This document shows, in pieces, positions 45,673-55,271 of a DNA stretch of 64,000 nucleotides (its first letter is position 1; each line of letters starts with the position of its first letter). The notes under the pieces are model-generated. The model saw only the letters and a program-made list of their open reading frames with translations, had not been told where the DNA came from and did no database searches. The stretch is from positions 28,397 to 92,396 of the forward strand of contig JBFIFO010000001.1 of assembly GCA_041602815.1 (NCBI GenBank), given 5' to 3'. Position numbers and translations under genes: made by a program. The stretch is from GCA-020356105 sp041602815. GTDB taxonomy: Bacteria; Pseudomonadota; Alphaproteobacteria; UBA8366; JADFVY01.

Positions 45673-46323
45673 ATGATTATCGATGTGTTCTCCGATCCCA
45701 TCTGCCCCTGGTGTTATATCGGCAAACGCCGGCTTGAAAGCGCGCTCGACCAATTCGGGCGGGCTGGCGACACAACGGTTCGCTGGCGGGTGTTCCAGCT
45801 CAACCCCGCTATGCCCCCGGAGGGGATGACCCGCAGCGCATACCTTGCTCTGAAATTTGGCGGCAGTGAGCGGGCCAGCCAGATTTACGAGGCCGTCGGA
45901 CAGGCCGGAGCCGAGGTCGGCATACCATTTGCGTTCGACAAGATCGAACGAACTCCGAATACCGTGCAGGCGCATCGCCTGATCCGCCACGCGGCGCGCA
46001 GCGGTCACGACGGCGACCTGGTGGAGGCGCTGTTCCGCGCCTACTTCATCGATGGGTGCGACCTGAGCGATGATTCAGTACTCGCCGACATCGCCGGGAG
46101 CTGCGGCATGGATGCCGGGGAGTGCAGCACGTATCTCGCCGGCCGCGACGATGCAGAGGAGGTTCGTGCCGAGCACGAGTTCGCCGTGTCGCTGAATATC
46201 AACGGGGTGCCGTGTTTTATTCTGGGGGGGCGCTATGCGGTTGTCGGCGCCCAGCAGCCCGAGGCGTTCGGCCCGGTGTTCGACCTTGTCGACGAGGAGG
46301 CGCGCGCCGCCGCGGACGTGTGA
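45673..46323 (+). CDS. FrnE/DsbA-family thioredoxin-fold oxidoreductase
   Basis: A 216-residue protein of the DsbA-like FrnE group with the redox motif Cys11-Pro-Trp-Cys14 directly at the N-terminus (SDPICPWCYIGKR) and the cis-Pro loop in NGVPCFIL (with an extra Cys). No signal peptide, so it is cytosolic. FrnE-type proteins show disulfide isomerase activity in Deinococcus; substrate here unknown. It is 81 bases after the PleD-like gene and converges on mfd with a 7-base gap. Confidence 0.9.
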   Translation: MIIDVFSDPICPWCYIGKRRLESALDQFGRAGDTTVRWRVFQLNPAMPPEGMTRSAYLALKFGGSERASQIYEAVGQAGAEVGIPFAFDKIERTPNTVQAHRLIRHAARSGHDGDLVEALFRAYFIDGCDLSDDSVLADIAGSCGMDAGECSTYLAGRDDAEEVRAEHEFAVSLNINGVPCFILGGRYAVVGAQQPEAFGPVFDLVDEEARAAADV

Positions 46324-46330
46324 GCGCCGG

Positions 46331-49300
46331 TCACGCGGCGACAACGTTTCCCGCCGCGAGGGCGGCCAGTTCTTCCAGCAGTTTCTGAACCCCCTTGGTC
46401 CGCACACGTGGGTCGGCCCAGGGCCTCATCAAGACGAGCCGATGATCGGGCCGTAGCTTTACGGTGCCGGCATTCTTCTGGATGAATTCGACGAGCGCGT
46501 CTGGCGCCGCGAAGCGATTTTGCCGAAACGCCAACACCGCGCCCTTCGGGCCCGCCTCGACCTTCTCGACACCGGCGCGGCGGCACATCTGTTTTATGGT
46601 GATCACTTGCAGGAGGTTGTCCACGGCGTCGGGAAGCGGGCCGAAGCGATCGATCAATTCCGCCGCAAACGCATCGATTTCCGATTTTTCCAGGAGATGA
46701 GCGAGGCGCCGGTACAGTCCAAGCCGGACCGGAAGGTCCGGAACGTAGTCGTCGGGAATCAAGACCGGCGTGCCAAGTGAGATCTGCGGTGTCCAGCGCT
46801 CCTCCGGCATATCCTTCTCCTCCGCCCCGGCCGCGGAGACCGCTTCCTGCAGCAGGTGCTGATACAGCTCGACGCCAATATCGCGAATGTGGCCGGATTG
46901 CTCCTCTCCGAGCAGATTTCCTGCCCCCCTTATATCGAGGTCGTGGCTCGCCAGCGTGAACCCGGCTCCCAGCGTGTCCAGGGTCTGCATCACTTCCAGA
47001 CGTTTCTGCGCCGATGGCGACAGCACCTGGCCGGGCGGCAGGGTGAGATAGGCATAGGCCCGGATTTTCGAGCGCCCGACCCGCCCGCGGATCTGGTACA
47101 GCTGTGCCAGGCCGAAGCGGTCGGCCCGATGCACGATCATGGTGTTGGCTTCAGGGATATCGAGTCCCGACTCGATGATGTTGGTGCTGAGCAGGACATC
47201 GTAACGGCCGTCAATGAACCCGGCCATGACCTGTTCAAGCTGGCGCGCCGGAATGCGGCCGTGGGCGAGGCCGATGCTGGCCTCCGGCACCAGTTTGGCG
47301 AGCCGATTGTGGACGCGCGATAGATCCGCGATCCGAGGGCACACATAGAACGTCCGGCCACCGCGATGCTTCTCTCGCAGGATCGCTTCGCGGACGATGA
47401 CCGGATCGTACGGCAGTACGAAGGTGCGGACCGCCAGACGATCGACCGGCGGCGTTGCGATGATGCTCATCTCGCGCACACCGGTCAGGGCCATCTGCAG
47501 GGTCCGGGGAATTGGCGTTGCGGTCAGCGTCAGGACGTGGACCTCCGACCGCAGCTGTTTGAGGCGCTCCTTCTGCGCAACGCCAAAGTGCTGCTCTTCA
47601 TCGACCACCAGGAGCCCGAGATTGGCGAAGCGGATGCCCTTGCCGAGGAGCGCATGGGTGCCGATAACGATATCGATTGTGCCATGTGCGATACCGTCCT
47701 TGACCTGCGCTGCCTCCTTGCCGGTTACGAGGCGGGACAGCTGCGCGATGCGGAGCGGTAGTCCCGCGAACCGGTCCCGGAAATTGCCGTAATGCTGACG
47801 TGCCAGCAGCGTGGTCGGGACGATGATCGCCACCTGGTAGCCCTGGTTCACCGAGACGAAGGCGGCGCGCAGCGCAACCTCTGTCTTGCCGAATCCGACG
47901 TCACCGCAGACCAGGCGGTCCATCGGCCTGCCGGAGGCCAGGTCGTCCACGACGTCGTCGATTGCCCGCTGTTGATCTTCGGTTTCCGTCCACCCGAAGC
48001 GGGCCGCGAACTCGTCGTAGGCGCCGTGCGGCGCCTCCAGGACAATGCCCTGGCGGAGTTGCCGTTCCGCAGCCACCTTCAGCAGCTCGTTCGCAATATC
48101 CCGGATCCGCTTCCTGGCCTTCGCCTTGCGTGCCTGCCAGGCCGAGCCACCGAGCCGATCGAGCTGAACGTCGGCGTCCTCCGACCCGAACCGTGAAAGG
48201 ACGTCGAGGTTCTCGACCGGCAGATACAGCTTGTCGCCGCCCTGGTACAGCAGCCGAAGGCAGTCGTGCGGTGCACGCTCCACGGTCAACGTCTCGAGAC
48301 CGTCATACCGGCCGATCCCGTGATCCACATGGACCACGAGATCGCCTTCGCTGAGGGTCGAATACTCGGCAATGAAATCTTCCGGCCGCCGCTGGCGGCG
48401 GGCCACCCGACCCAGGCGTTCGCCAAGGATGTCCTGCTCGCTGTAAACGACGATGCCGTCGGCCGTGAACCCGTGCTCGAGGCCAACGACAGCAATGCCG
48501 ACCGCACCGGCCGGCACGCGCAACGCCTGCGTCCAGTCGGCAACATTGACGAGCGGCGCGACGCCATGTTCATCGAGCAACGTGGAGAGACGGTCGCGCG
48601 ATCCTTCGGTGTGCGCGCTGACCAGGACGGTCGAGATGCCGGCGTCCGCCAGCAACCGCGCGCGGACCGAGTCGAACAGGGCGACGTCGGCTCTGGCGCG
48701 AGCCGCTGAAAAATCCTGGACGCGCCGCCCGCCGGCGTCGATGGAGGCCAGTGCGTCCGTCGGCGCCGAAAACGGAGCAAAACTCAACACCGCGCGCGCC
48801 GCGAGTCGGCCCCGCCACTCCGCCGCGTCGAGAAACATCTGCTCCGGTGGTACCGGCTTGTACGGAGGTGCGGTCGTCCCGGCGCTACGGGCTTCGCGCT
48901 GGCTGGCGGGAAGCATATCGGCGCGTGCCTCGTGGTACTCGGCGATCACCTCCAGCCGCGCCGCCACCGCCTCGTCGACCTGATGATCCAAGGTCACCGC
49001 GGCGTCCGGAAGATAGTCAAACAGCGTTTCGAGCCGTTCGTGGAACAGTGGCAGCCAGTGTTCCATGCCGACATGACGCTGGCCGGCGCTGATCGCTTCG
49101 TACAGCGGATCGGACTCGATCGTTGCACCGAACAATTGCCGGTAACCGTGCCGGAAGCGCTGGATCGCCGCATCCGTCACGGGCGTCTCGCTGACCGGCC
49201 GCAACGAGAAACCCTGTTCCGTGCCCGTCGTGCGCTGGGACATCGCATCGAAACGGCGTACGGTTTCCAACTCCTCCCCGAAAAAGTCCAGTCGGAGGGG

Positions 49301-49837
49301 CTCGCTCGCACCCGGCGGAAAGACGTCCACGATTCCCCCGCGAATGGCGAATTCGCCCCGTTCGCGGACGGTTCCGGCCCGGTGATAGCCATTGTCCGCG
49401 AAATACGCCAGAAGACGAGATTGCGGCACTATGTCTCCGGTCTGCACCGACAGCGTGGCTCCAGCCAACGCCGCCCTTGGCGGGACGCGTTGCAGGATCG
49501 CGTTGACCGTCGTCAATACGATTCCCCGCGGTGTGCCATTTCGTGCGAGACGCGACAGGATATCCAATCGCCGGGCAACGATTTCCGCATTCGGCGAAAC
49601 ACGGTCATACGGCAGGCAGTCCCAGGCGGGAAACGACCAAACCTCGAGTTCCGATGCCACGAAGTGCAGCATTTCGGCCAGTGCGGCCATACGGGCGTCA
49701 TCGCGGCTGACGTGCAGGATGAACGGCGCGCAAGCGGACATGGCCGCTTCGCCGAGCAAGACAGCATCCAGGCCATCGGGGACCGAACCGCAGTTCGTAC
49801 GGCCGGATGTTCTTAGGTATTTTGTTATACGTATCAA
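46331..49837 (-). CDS. mfd: Transcription-repair coupling factor Mfd
   Basis: ATP-dependent translocase that removes stalled RNA polymerase and recruits UvrA. In 1168 residues: N-terminal UvrB-like domain (FPAWDCLPYDRVSPN, GGIVDVFPPG), CarD-like RNA-polymerase-interaction domain (LSEGDLVVHVDHGIGRYDG), RecG-like helicase core (LVCGDVGFGKTEVAL, VVDEEQHFGV, TLTATPIPRTL) and a C-terminal TRCF domain. The first in-frame start is TTG 49837, one base after the sdhE stop, in an AT-rich spot; the next ATG (codon 33) would truncate the UvrB homology. So TTG initiation coupled to sdhE is likely. Confidence 0.95.
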   Translation of the reverse strand: MIRITKYLRTSGRTNCGSVPDGLDAVLLGEAAMSACAPFILHVSRDDARMAALAEMLHFVASELEVWSFPAWDCLPYDRVSPNAEIVARRLDILSRLARNGTPRGIVLTTVNAILQRVPPRAALAGATLSVQTGDIVPQSRLLAYFADNGYHRAGTVRERGEFAIRGGIVDVFPPGASEPLRLDFFGEELETVRRFDAMSQRTTGTEQGFSLRPVSETPVTDAAIQRFRHGYRQLFGATIESDPLYEAISAGQRHVGMEHWLPLFHERLETLFDYLPDAAVTLDHQVDEAVAARLEVIAEYHEARADMLPASQREARSAGTTAPPYKPVPPEQMFLDAAEWRGRLAARAVLSFAPFSAPTDALASIDAGGRRVQDFSAARARADVALFDSVRARLLADAGISTVLVSAHTEGSRDRLSTLLDEHGVAPLVNVADWTQALRVPAGAVGIAVVGLEHGFTADGIVVYSEQDILGERLGRVARRQRRPEDFIAEYSTLSEGDLVVHVDHGIGRYDGLETLTVERAPHDCLRLLYQGGDKLYLPVENLDVLSRFGSEDADVQLDRLGGSAWQARKAKARKRIRDIANELLKVAAERQLRQGIVLEAPHGAYDEFAARFGWTETEDQQRAIDDVVDDLASGRPMDRLVCGDVGFGKTEVALRAAFVSVNQGYQVAIIVPTTLLARQHYGNFRDRFAGLPLRIAQLSRLVTGKEAAQVKDGIAHGTIDIVIGTHALLGKGIRFANLGLLVVDEEQHFGVAQKERLKQLRSEVHVLTLTATPIPRTLQMALTGVREMSIIATPPVDRLAVRTFVLPYDPVIVREAILREKHRGGRTFYVCPRIADLSRVHNRLAKLVPEASIGLAHGRIPARQLEQVMAGFIDGRYDVLLSTNIIESGLDIPEANTMIVHRADRFGLAQLYQIRGRVGRSKIRAYAYLTLPPGQVLSPSAQKRLEVMQTLDTLGAGFTLASHDLDIRGAGNLLGEEQSGHIRDIGVELYQHLLQEAVSAAGAEEKDMPEERWTPQISLGTPVLIPDDYVPDLPVRLGLYRRLAHLLEKSEIDAFAAELIDRFGPLPDAVDNLLQVITIKQMCRRAGVEKVEAGPKGAVLAFRQNRFAAPDALVEFIQKNAGTVKLRPDHRLVLMRPWADPRVRTKGVQKLLEELAALAAGNVVAA

Positions 49838-49838
49838 C

Positions 49839-50114
49839 TTATTTTTCGTAATATTTAAAGTTCAACAATAACTTCATTACGTCGTGGTTGAAAGCTGTCG
49901 GCGGCGTTTCGCGTCCGGCCAGCCACGCAAAAAGGTCGGGATCGCCAGCTTCGAGCAGATTCTCGAACAGGTCCAGCTGGCGCTCGGAAAAGGTTGGTAG
50001 ATGGCGCTCCGCGAACCGGCCCAGCAACAAGTCCATCTCGCGTGATCCGCGGTGCCAGCTGCGGAACAGCAACCGCTTGCGTCGGGTTATCAGCGGGTCG
50101 ACGGGATCGGACAT
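49839..50114 (-). CDS. sdhE: Succinate dehydrogenase assembly factor SdhE (SDH5/YgfY)
   Basis: Small chaperone that promotes covalent flavinylation of SdhA. The 91-residue protein carries the RGxxE motif (Arg22-Gly23-Ser-Arg-Glu26 in HRGSREMDLL) and the LFENLLEAGDPDLFAWL segment of the DUF339 family. ATG 50114; it precedes mfd by one base, and recG-sdhE-mfd clustering is common in alphaproteobacteria. Divergent from recG. Confidence 0.95.
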   Translation of the reverse strand: MSDPVDPLITRRKRLLFRSWHRGSREMDLLLGRFAERHLPTFSERQLDLFENLLEAGDPDLFAWLAGRETPPTAFNHDVMKLLLNFKYYEK

Positions 50115-50124
50115 GACCGCCCAG

Positions 50125-50153
50125 CATATAAAGCGCCGGGACTACAACGTAAA
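50125..50153 (-). promoter_or_regulatory. Candidate promoter of sdhE-mfd
   Basis: On the minus strand TTTACG (50153-50148, 4/6) and TATATG (50130-50125, 4/6) are separated by 17 bases. The -10 ends 10 bases before the sdhE ATG, so the leader would be only a few bases long. Confidence 0.4.
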
Positions 50154-50175
50154 TCCCCCTCGGCCACGGCCATTC

Positions 50176-50203
50176 TTGCCGCAGCGCGAGCATCCGCTAA
50201 TAT
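50176..50203 (+). promoter_or_regulatory. Candidate promoter of recG
   Basis: TTGCCG (50176-50181, 4/6) and TAATAT (50198-50203, 4/6) with a 16-base spacer, 58 bases before the recG GTG start, facing away from the sdhE promoter. Confidence 0.35.
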
Positions 50204-50261
50204 CGTCCCGGCATGGCCGCACCAGAATGCGGCTCCGAACGGATAGCCACGCGAGTCCGCA

Positions 50262-52343
50262 GTGCGCCCTGAAATCCTGTTTCCACTCTTTGCGCCGGCG
50301 ACCGGCCTGCCCGGCATCGGCCCCAAGGTCGCAAGGCAGGTGGAAAAGCTGGCCGGCTCCCGCGTCATCGATCTGCTGTGGCACCTGCCGCGGGGAGTCA
50401 TTGATCGCCGGTATTCACCGAAGGTCGCCGAGGCTCCGTGCGGTCCTGTGGTCACACTGACTCTCCGGGTCGAATCCCATTTCCCGGCGCGCGACAAACG
50501 CTCCCCCCACCGGGTATTGTGCGGCGATGACACGGGATTCCTTTACCTCGTCTTCTTCCATGCCCGGCCGGACTACCTGGAGCGCATCCTGCCCGTCGGC
50601 ACGACCCGGGTGGTCAGCGGGCGCCTGGAAGCCTTCCGCGACGAGATCCAAATGCCCCATCCCGATCACGTCGTGCCGCCAGAAAAAGCCGATTCGATCC
50701 GCCGCGTCGAGCCGGTGTACCCGATGACAGCGGGACTGAGCCCAAAGACGCTGGCAAAGGCGATCGCCGCTGCGCTCGAGCGGGCACCGGTTTTGCCGGA
50801 GTGGCTCGAGCCGGCGTTCCAGGCCCGACGCGGTTGGGAGCCATGGTTGACGGCGCTGAAGGCCGCCCATGCGCCCGATGGCGAGGCGGCGTTGCTGCCG
50901 ACGGCCAAGGCCCGGGAGCGTCTCGCCTACGACGAATTGCTGGCCAACCAGCTCGCGTTGACACTGATCCGGGCCCGCCAACGCGCCAGGCCTGGCCGGG
51001 CGATAGCCGGGGATGGCAAGCTGAGGCGGAAGGTGCTCGACGCCCTTCCCTTCTCCCTTACCGGGTCACAACTAACAGCGCTCGACGAGATTCTCTCGGA
51101 CATGGCATCGCCCGTGCGCATGCTGCGGCTGCTACAGGGTGACGTCGGCAGCGGCAAGACGGTCGTTGCGGTACTCGCGATGCTGACCGCCGTGGAAAGC
51201 GGCGGCCAGGCCGCGCTGATGGCGCCGACCGAATTGCTGGCCCGGCAGCACCATGCCACGACCGCACCGATGTTTCAGGCGGCCGGGATCGAGGCCGCCC
51301 TGTTGACCGGTCGCGATCGGGCCGTCGAACGGCGCAAGGTGTTGGGCGGCCTCGCCGACGGATCGATCGGGATCGTCGTCGGCACCCACGCCCTGTTCCA
51401 GGAATCGGTTCAGTTTGCCGATCTCATGCTTGCCGTGATCGACGAGCAGCATCGCTTCGGGGTTCATCAGCGCCTTGATCTCGCTGCCAAGGGACGCGGC
51501 GTCGACATGCTGGTCATGACGGCAACGCCAATCCCGCGAACCCTGATGCTGACGGCCTATGGCGACCTCGAAAGCTCGCGTCTGACCGAAAGGCCTGCCG
51601 GGCGCAAGGCCGTCACCACGCGGGCCATGCCGCTGTCGCGCCTCGATGAGGTGGTCGATGCGGTGGCGCGAGCCAGCGGCACCGGCGCCCGCGTCTACTG
51701 GGTGTGCCCGCTGGTCGCCGAATCGGAGGTGAGCGATCTTGCCGCGGCGGAAGAGAGATTCGCGGCGCTTTCGGCGCGGTTCGGCGATCGGGTGGCGCTC
51801 GTCCATGGCCAGATGAAGGCGGCAGACAAGGATGCCGCGATGCAACGTTTTGCGGATGGAGATGCCACAATTCTGGTGGCCACAACGGTCGTCGAAGTCG
51901 GGATCGACGTGCCGGAGGCGACGGTGATGGTCATCGAACATGCCGAGCGGTTCGGACTTGCCCAGCTGCACCAGCTGCGCGGTCGCGTTGGCCGTGGCGA
52001 CCGGGCGTCGACGTGCCTGCTGCTGTACGGTCAGCCGCTTGGCGAGACAGCGCGTGCGCGGCTCAAAGTGATGCGCGAGACGGACGACGGCTTTCGGATC
52101 GCAGAGGAGGACCTACGGCTGCGTGGCGCTGGTGAGTTGCTCGGTGTGCGGCAGAGCGGTCTGCCAGCGTTCCGACTCGTTGACATGGCCGCACACGCCG
52201 AACTGATGGCCGTCGCGCGCGACGATGCGAGGCTGATCCTGGACCGCGATCCGACACTCCAGGGTCCGCGGGGCAGTGCGTTGCGGGTTCTGCTCTACCT
52301 GTTCGAAAGGGATGCCGCCGCTGTCACTCTTCGGTCCGGTTAA
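50262..52343 (+). CDS. recG: ATP-dependent DNA helicase RecG
   Basis: Remodels stalled replication forks and branched DNA. In 693 residues: N-terminal wedge/OB domain, helicase motif I LQGDVGSGKTVVA, DEQHRFG box (VIDEQHRFGVHQ), TATPIPRTLML, and motif VI LHQLRGRVGRG. The start GTG 50262 gives RPEILFPLFAPATGLPGIG, a normal RecG beginning. It ends 20 bases inside the convergent DUF502 gene. Confidence 0.95.
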   Translation: MRPEILFPLFAPATGLPGIGPKVARQVEKLAGSRVIDLLWHLPRGVIDRRYSPKVAEAPCGPVVTLTLRVESHFPARDKRSPHRVLCGDDTGFLYLVFFHARPDYLERILPVGTTRVVSGRLEAFRDEIQMPHPDHVVPPEKADSIRRVEPVYPMTAGLSPKTLAKAIAAALERAPVLPEWLEPAFQARRGWEPWLTALKAAHAPDGEAALLPTAKARERLAYDELLANQLALTLIRARQRARPGRAIAGDGKLRRKVLDALPFSLTGSQLTALDEILSDMASPVRMLRLLQGDVGSGKTVVAVLAMLTAVESGGQAALMAPTELLARQHHATTAPMFQAAGIEAALLTGRDRAVERRKVLGGLADGSIGIVVGTHALFQESVQFADLMLAVIDEQHRFGVHQRLDLAAKGRGVDMLVMTATPIPRTLMLTAYGDLESSRLTERPAGRKAVTTRAMPLSRLDEVVDAVARASGTGARVYWVCPLVAESEVSDLAAAEERFAALSARFGDRVALVHGQMKAADKDAAMQRFADGDATILVATTVVEVGIDVPEATVMVIEHAERFGLAQLHQLRGRVGRGDRASTCLLLYGQPLGETARARLKVMRETDDGFRIAEEDLRLRGAGELLGVRQSGLPAFRLVDMAAHAELMAVARDDARLILDRDPTLQGPRGSALRVLLYLFERDAAAVTLRSG

Positions 52344-53160
52344 CGGCCGCACTCGGCTCATAGCGCTCGGCCGAGGTCTCGCGCGATCCGGTGACCGGGA
52401 TTTCCTTGATCTGCTGCGGCCGCCGGTCCGGGGGCGTGACGATTCCCGCCGAAATGACCATCTTGATCGCTTCCTCGACCGACATATCGAGCTTGATCAA
52501 GTCCTGCCGCGGCAGGAAGAGCAGGAAGCCCGACGTCGGGTTCGGCGTCGTCGGCAGGAAGACGTTGATCAAGTCGTCGGCAATCAGGTTCTGCACCTCG
52601 CCCTCGGTCCGGCCGGTAATGAACCCGACGGCCCAGATGCCACGCCGCGGATATTCCACCAGCACCGGCTGCCGGAACGCGTTCGACTGGTGCTTCAGGA
52701 CAGTTTCGAGAATCTGCTTCGTGGCGCCGTAGACGCTGCGGACGACGGGCATGCGGTTCAGCATGTTTTCGTAGAACCGCAGGACGATCCGGCCGACGAA
52801 GCCGGCGGTAAGCGCACCGACAAGGGTTATGAACACGATCAGCACGATCAGGCCGAGCCCGGGCAGGCCGATCTCGTAACCCAGGTATTCCTTCAGGTAG
52901 AAGTCTGGATTGTATTTCTGCGGGATCAGCGGAACGACGCGGCTGTCGACGAATTCGATCAGCCATGTCGCCAGCGCGATGGTAACGGCCAGCGGCGTCG
53001 TGACCAGCACGCCGGCAAGGAAGTATGCGCGCAGGCGGGCAAAAAAGCCGAGCGTCTTGACGCGCCGCTTTTCCTCTTGGCCGTCGGACGAACCCCCCTC
53101 TCCCTCGGGATTCGTCGTCTCGGCCTCGATATCGCCGCCTTCTGGGGAACGGTTGGCCAC
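52324..53160 (-). CDS. DUF502-family inner-membrane protein
   Basis: A 278-residue protein of the DUF502 family, function unknown. After an acidic N-terminal 35 residues it has two transmembrane helices (about 42-70 and 97-122) and a cytoplasmic or periplasmic domain with NRMPVVRSVYGATKQILET and a C-terminal ISAGIVTPP segment, the conserved marks of the family. The start is GTG 53160. The DUF502-recG convergence is common in alphaproteobacteria. No promoter was identified. Confidence 0.85.
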   Translation of the reverse strand: MANRSPEGGDIEAETTNPEGEGGSSDGQEEKRRVKTLGFFARLRAYFLAGVLVTTPLAVTIALATWLIEFVDSRVVPLIPQKYNPDFYLKEYLGYEIGLPGLGLIVLIVFITLVGALTAGFVGRIVLRFYENMLNRMPVVRSVYGATKQILETVLKHQSNAFRQPVLVEYPRRGIWAVGFITGRTEGEVQNLIADDLINVFLPTTPNPTSGFLLFLPRQDLIKLDMSVEEAIKMVISAGIVTPPDRRPQQIKEIPVTGSRETSAERYEPSAAVNRTEE

Positions 53161-53251
53161 GCAAACCCTCTTTCATTCCTCGCGCACCGGAACAACAGCG
53201 CGGGTCCATATATACGAGGGAATTTGCAAAATGCCAGAGCCACGTTGCCGG

Positions 53252-54124
53252 TCACGCCTCAAAAAACCGCCGAAACTCGGCCAAGGTCTCCGCCGGCGCC
53301 TCCTCGGGCAGGAAATGGCCGCAATCTATCGCCCCGCCCCGTACGTCGCGAGCCTTCGCGCGCCACGTTCCGAGCACGTCGTAGCAGCGATGCATCAATC
53401 CCCTGGAACCCCAGAGCACAAGCAAGGGACAGGCAACCCCGCGATCGAGATCGGCTTCGTCGTGGTCAAGGTCGATGGTGGCTGCGGCGCGGTAATCCTC
53501 GCAGCTGGCATGGATCGTCGCAGGGTCGCGAAAGCAGCGTCCGTATTCCGACAACGCGGCCGCCTCGAATCCCTTCATGTCGGCGCTCCAGTGGCCGAGC
53601 TTGCGTTCGAGATAGTAGTCCGGCGCGGCCCCGATCAGCCGCTCCGGCAGGTCGAACGGCTGGCTGAGGAACAGCCAGTGGTAATAACCGTACGCAACGT
53701 CCTTGTTCAGGTTGGCGAAGATCGTGTGGGTCGGTACGATGTCGAGGACGGCTGCGCGCGCGACGCGGTCCGGATGGTCAAGGCACATCCGGTGCGCCAC
53801 ACGCCCGCCCCTGTCGTGACCGGCTACTTGGAAGCGCTCGTACCCGAAAAACGCCATGACTGCGACCTGATCTTCGGCCATACGCCTCTTGGAATAGGTT
53901 TCATGCCTAGAATCGCCGGCGGGCTTGCCGCTGTCGCCATAGCCGCGCAGATCGGTGGCGACGACCGTGAAGCGTTCGGCCAGTGCGGGCGCGATCTTGC
54001 GCCACATCACATGGGTCTGCGGATAGCCGTGCAAGAGCAGCAGCGGCGGACCGCTACCACCGACCACGGCGTTGATGGCGACCTCGCCGGCATCGATCCG
54101 CCGCCGCTCGAACCCCTCAAACAT
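53252..54124 (-). CDS. Alpha/beta hydrolase, probable fluoroacetate/haloacetate dehalogenase
   Basis: A 290-residue alpha/beta hydrolase. The pattern fits fluoroacetate dehalogenases: nucleophile Asp104 with Arg105 and Arg108 in GHDRGGR, halide-pocket His149-Trp150 in YYHWLFLSQP exactly 45 residues later, Tyr211 in CEDYRA, and a C-terminal catalytic His in DCGHFLPEE. This is the spacing known from the Rhodopseudomonas enzyme. Epoxide hydrolase is the alternative, but its ring-opening tyrosine pair is not obvious. ATG 54124 has GGGAGG upstream. No signal peptide. Divergent from the polyketide synthase. Confidence 0.85.
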   Translation of the reverse strand: MFEGFERRRIDAGEVAINAVVGGSGPPLLLLHGYPQTHVMWRKIAPALAERFTVVATDLRGYGDSGKPAGDSRHETYSKRRMAEDQVAVMAFFGYERFQVAGHDRGGRVAHRMCLDHPDRVARAAVLDIVPTHTIFANLNKDVAYGYYHWLFLSQPFDLPERLIGAAPDYYLERKLGHWSADMKGFEAAALSEYGRCFRDPATIHASCEDYRAAATIDLDHDEADLDRGVACPLLVLWGSRGLMHRCYDVLGTWRAKARDVRGGAIDCGHFLPEEAPAETLAEFRRFFEA

Positions 54125-54221
54125 GGAACCTCCCGCAATCGTGACGACGCGTGTTGCGCGATACAGGAATAGTGGCGCCCGGCTGATGTATATCAACAGG
54201 ACAACCACCCCAGCCAGAGCC

Positions 54222-55271
54222 ATGAGCGCAGCCCCTCGTCTCCAGAGTCTCGCGGTGACGGTTCCGGCCGTTGAGATCCGCCAGCAGGATGTTGCCGAAG
54301 CCGCGGGTTCGGTGTTCTACGGCCGTCCCGACACCTTCGACCGCCTGCGTCCGATCTACGCAAATGCGGGCATCGAACGGCGCTTCTCCAGCGTGCCGCT
54401 GTCATGGTACCTGCGGCCGCACGGCTGGCGCGAGCGTCACGATCTTTTTGTCGGGACCGCCGTCGACCTGTTGCAGAGGGCGGCAACGGATTGCCTCGAT
54501 CAGGCCGGTGTCGCACCGGCGGAGGTCGACGGCATCGTGGCGATTTCCACGACCGGGATGACGGCGCCCAGCCTGGACGCCCGTCTCCTCGAGCGCATGG
54601 ACTTCCGGCGTGACGTCCAGCGTCTGCCTGTCTTTGGCCTCGGCTGCGCCGGCGGTGTGCTCGGCCTGTCGCGCACCGCGGCCTTGGCGCGCGCCGAACC
54701 GGGTTCGCGCTGGTTGTTGCTGGTGGTTGAATTGTGCGGGCTGACGTTTCGCTCGAACGACCAATCGAACAGCAATATCGTTGCCACCGCCCTGTTCGGC
54801 GACGGGGCCGCCGCCGCGCTCGTATCGTGCGACGCCGGCGGTCCAACGATCGTCGCCACCGGGGAGCATACCTGGCCGACCTCGCTCGACGTCATGGGCT
54901 GGCAAGTCGAGGATGACGGATTCGGCGTGTTGTTCAGCCGCGACATCCCGGCCCTGGTGCGCGCCCGCTATCGCGCGGTTACCGATAGCTTTCTGACGGC
55001 GCACGGCCACACCCTCGACAACATCGATGCCTTCGTGATGCATCCTGGCGGCGCCAAGGTGATCGATGCACTGCAGGACGCGCTGGGCCTGCCCGCGGAG
55101 GCGCTGGATAGCGCCCGGACCGTGCTTCGCGAATACGGCAACATGTCAGCGGCCACGGTCCTGTTCGTGCTGCACCGCGTGCTGCAGGGCGGATCGCGCG
55201 GGCGGATGTTGATGGGCGCGTTGGGTCCCGGATTTACCGCCGGCTTCGCCATTCTCGAACAGGGCGGCTAG
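54222..55271 (+). CDS. Type III polyketide synthase
   Basis: A 349-residue chalcone/stilbene-synthase-type enzyme expected to extend an acyl-CoA starter with malonyl-CoA units to a resorcinol or pyrone. The catalytic triad is visible: Cys142 in GLGCAGGV, His274 in VMHPGG and Asn307 in GNMSAAT. A KAS III is unlikely because the type III spacing and GNMSAATV context are present. ATG 54222 is chosen to remove unrelated sequence in the open upstream frame. It is followed with no gap by an isoprenylcysteine-methyltransferase-like gene, as in the bacterial phenolic-lipid pairs SrsA-SrsB. Confidence 0.9.
   Translation: MSAAPRLQSLAVTVPAVEIRQQDVAEAAGSVFYGRPDTFDRLRPIYANAGIERRFSSVPLSWYLRPHGWRERHDLFVGTAVDLLQRAATDCLDQAGVAPAEVDGIVAISTTGMTAPSLDARLLERMDFRRDVQRLPVFGLGCAGGVLGLSRTAALARAEPGSRWLLLVVELCGLTFRSNDQSNSNIVATALFGDGAAAALVSCDAGGPTIVATGEHTWPTSLDVMGWQVEDDGFGVLFSRDIPALVRARYRAVTDSFLTAHGHTLDNIDAFVMHPGGAKVIDALQDALGLPAEALDSARTVLREYGNMSAATVLFVLHRVLQGGSRGRMLMGALGPGFTAGFAILEQGG

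Noticed and set aside
50262..52343. recG and DUF502 overlapping stop regions as a frameshift artefact
   Set aside because: The 20-base convergent overlap leaves both proteins complete and family-sized, so it is a normal convergent overlap.
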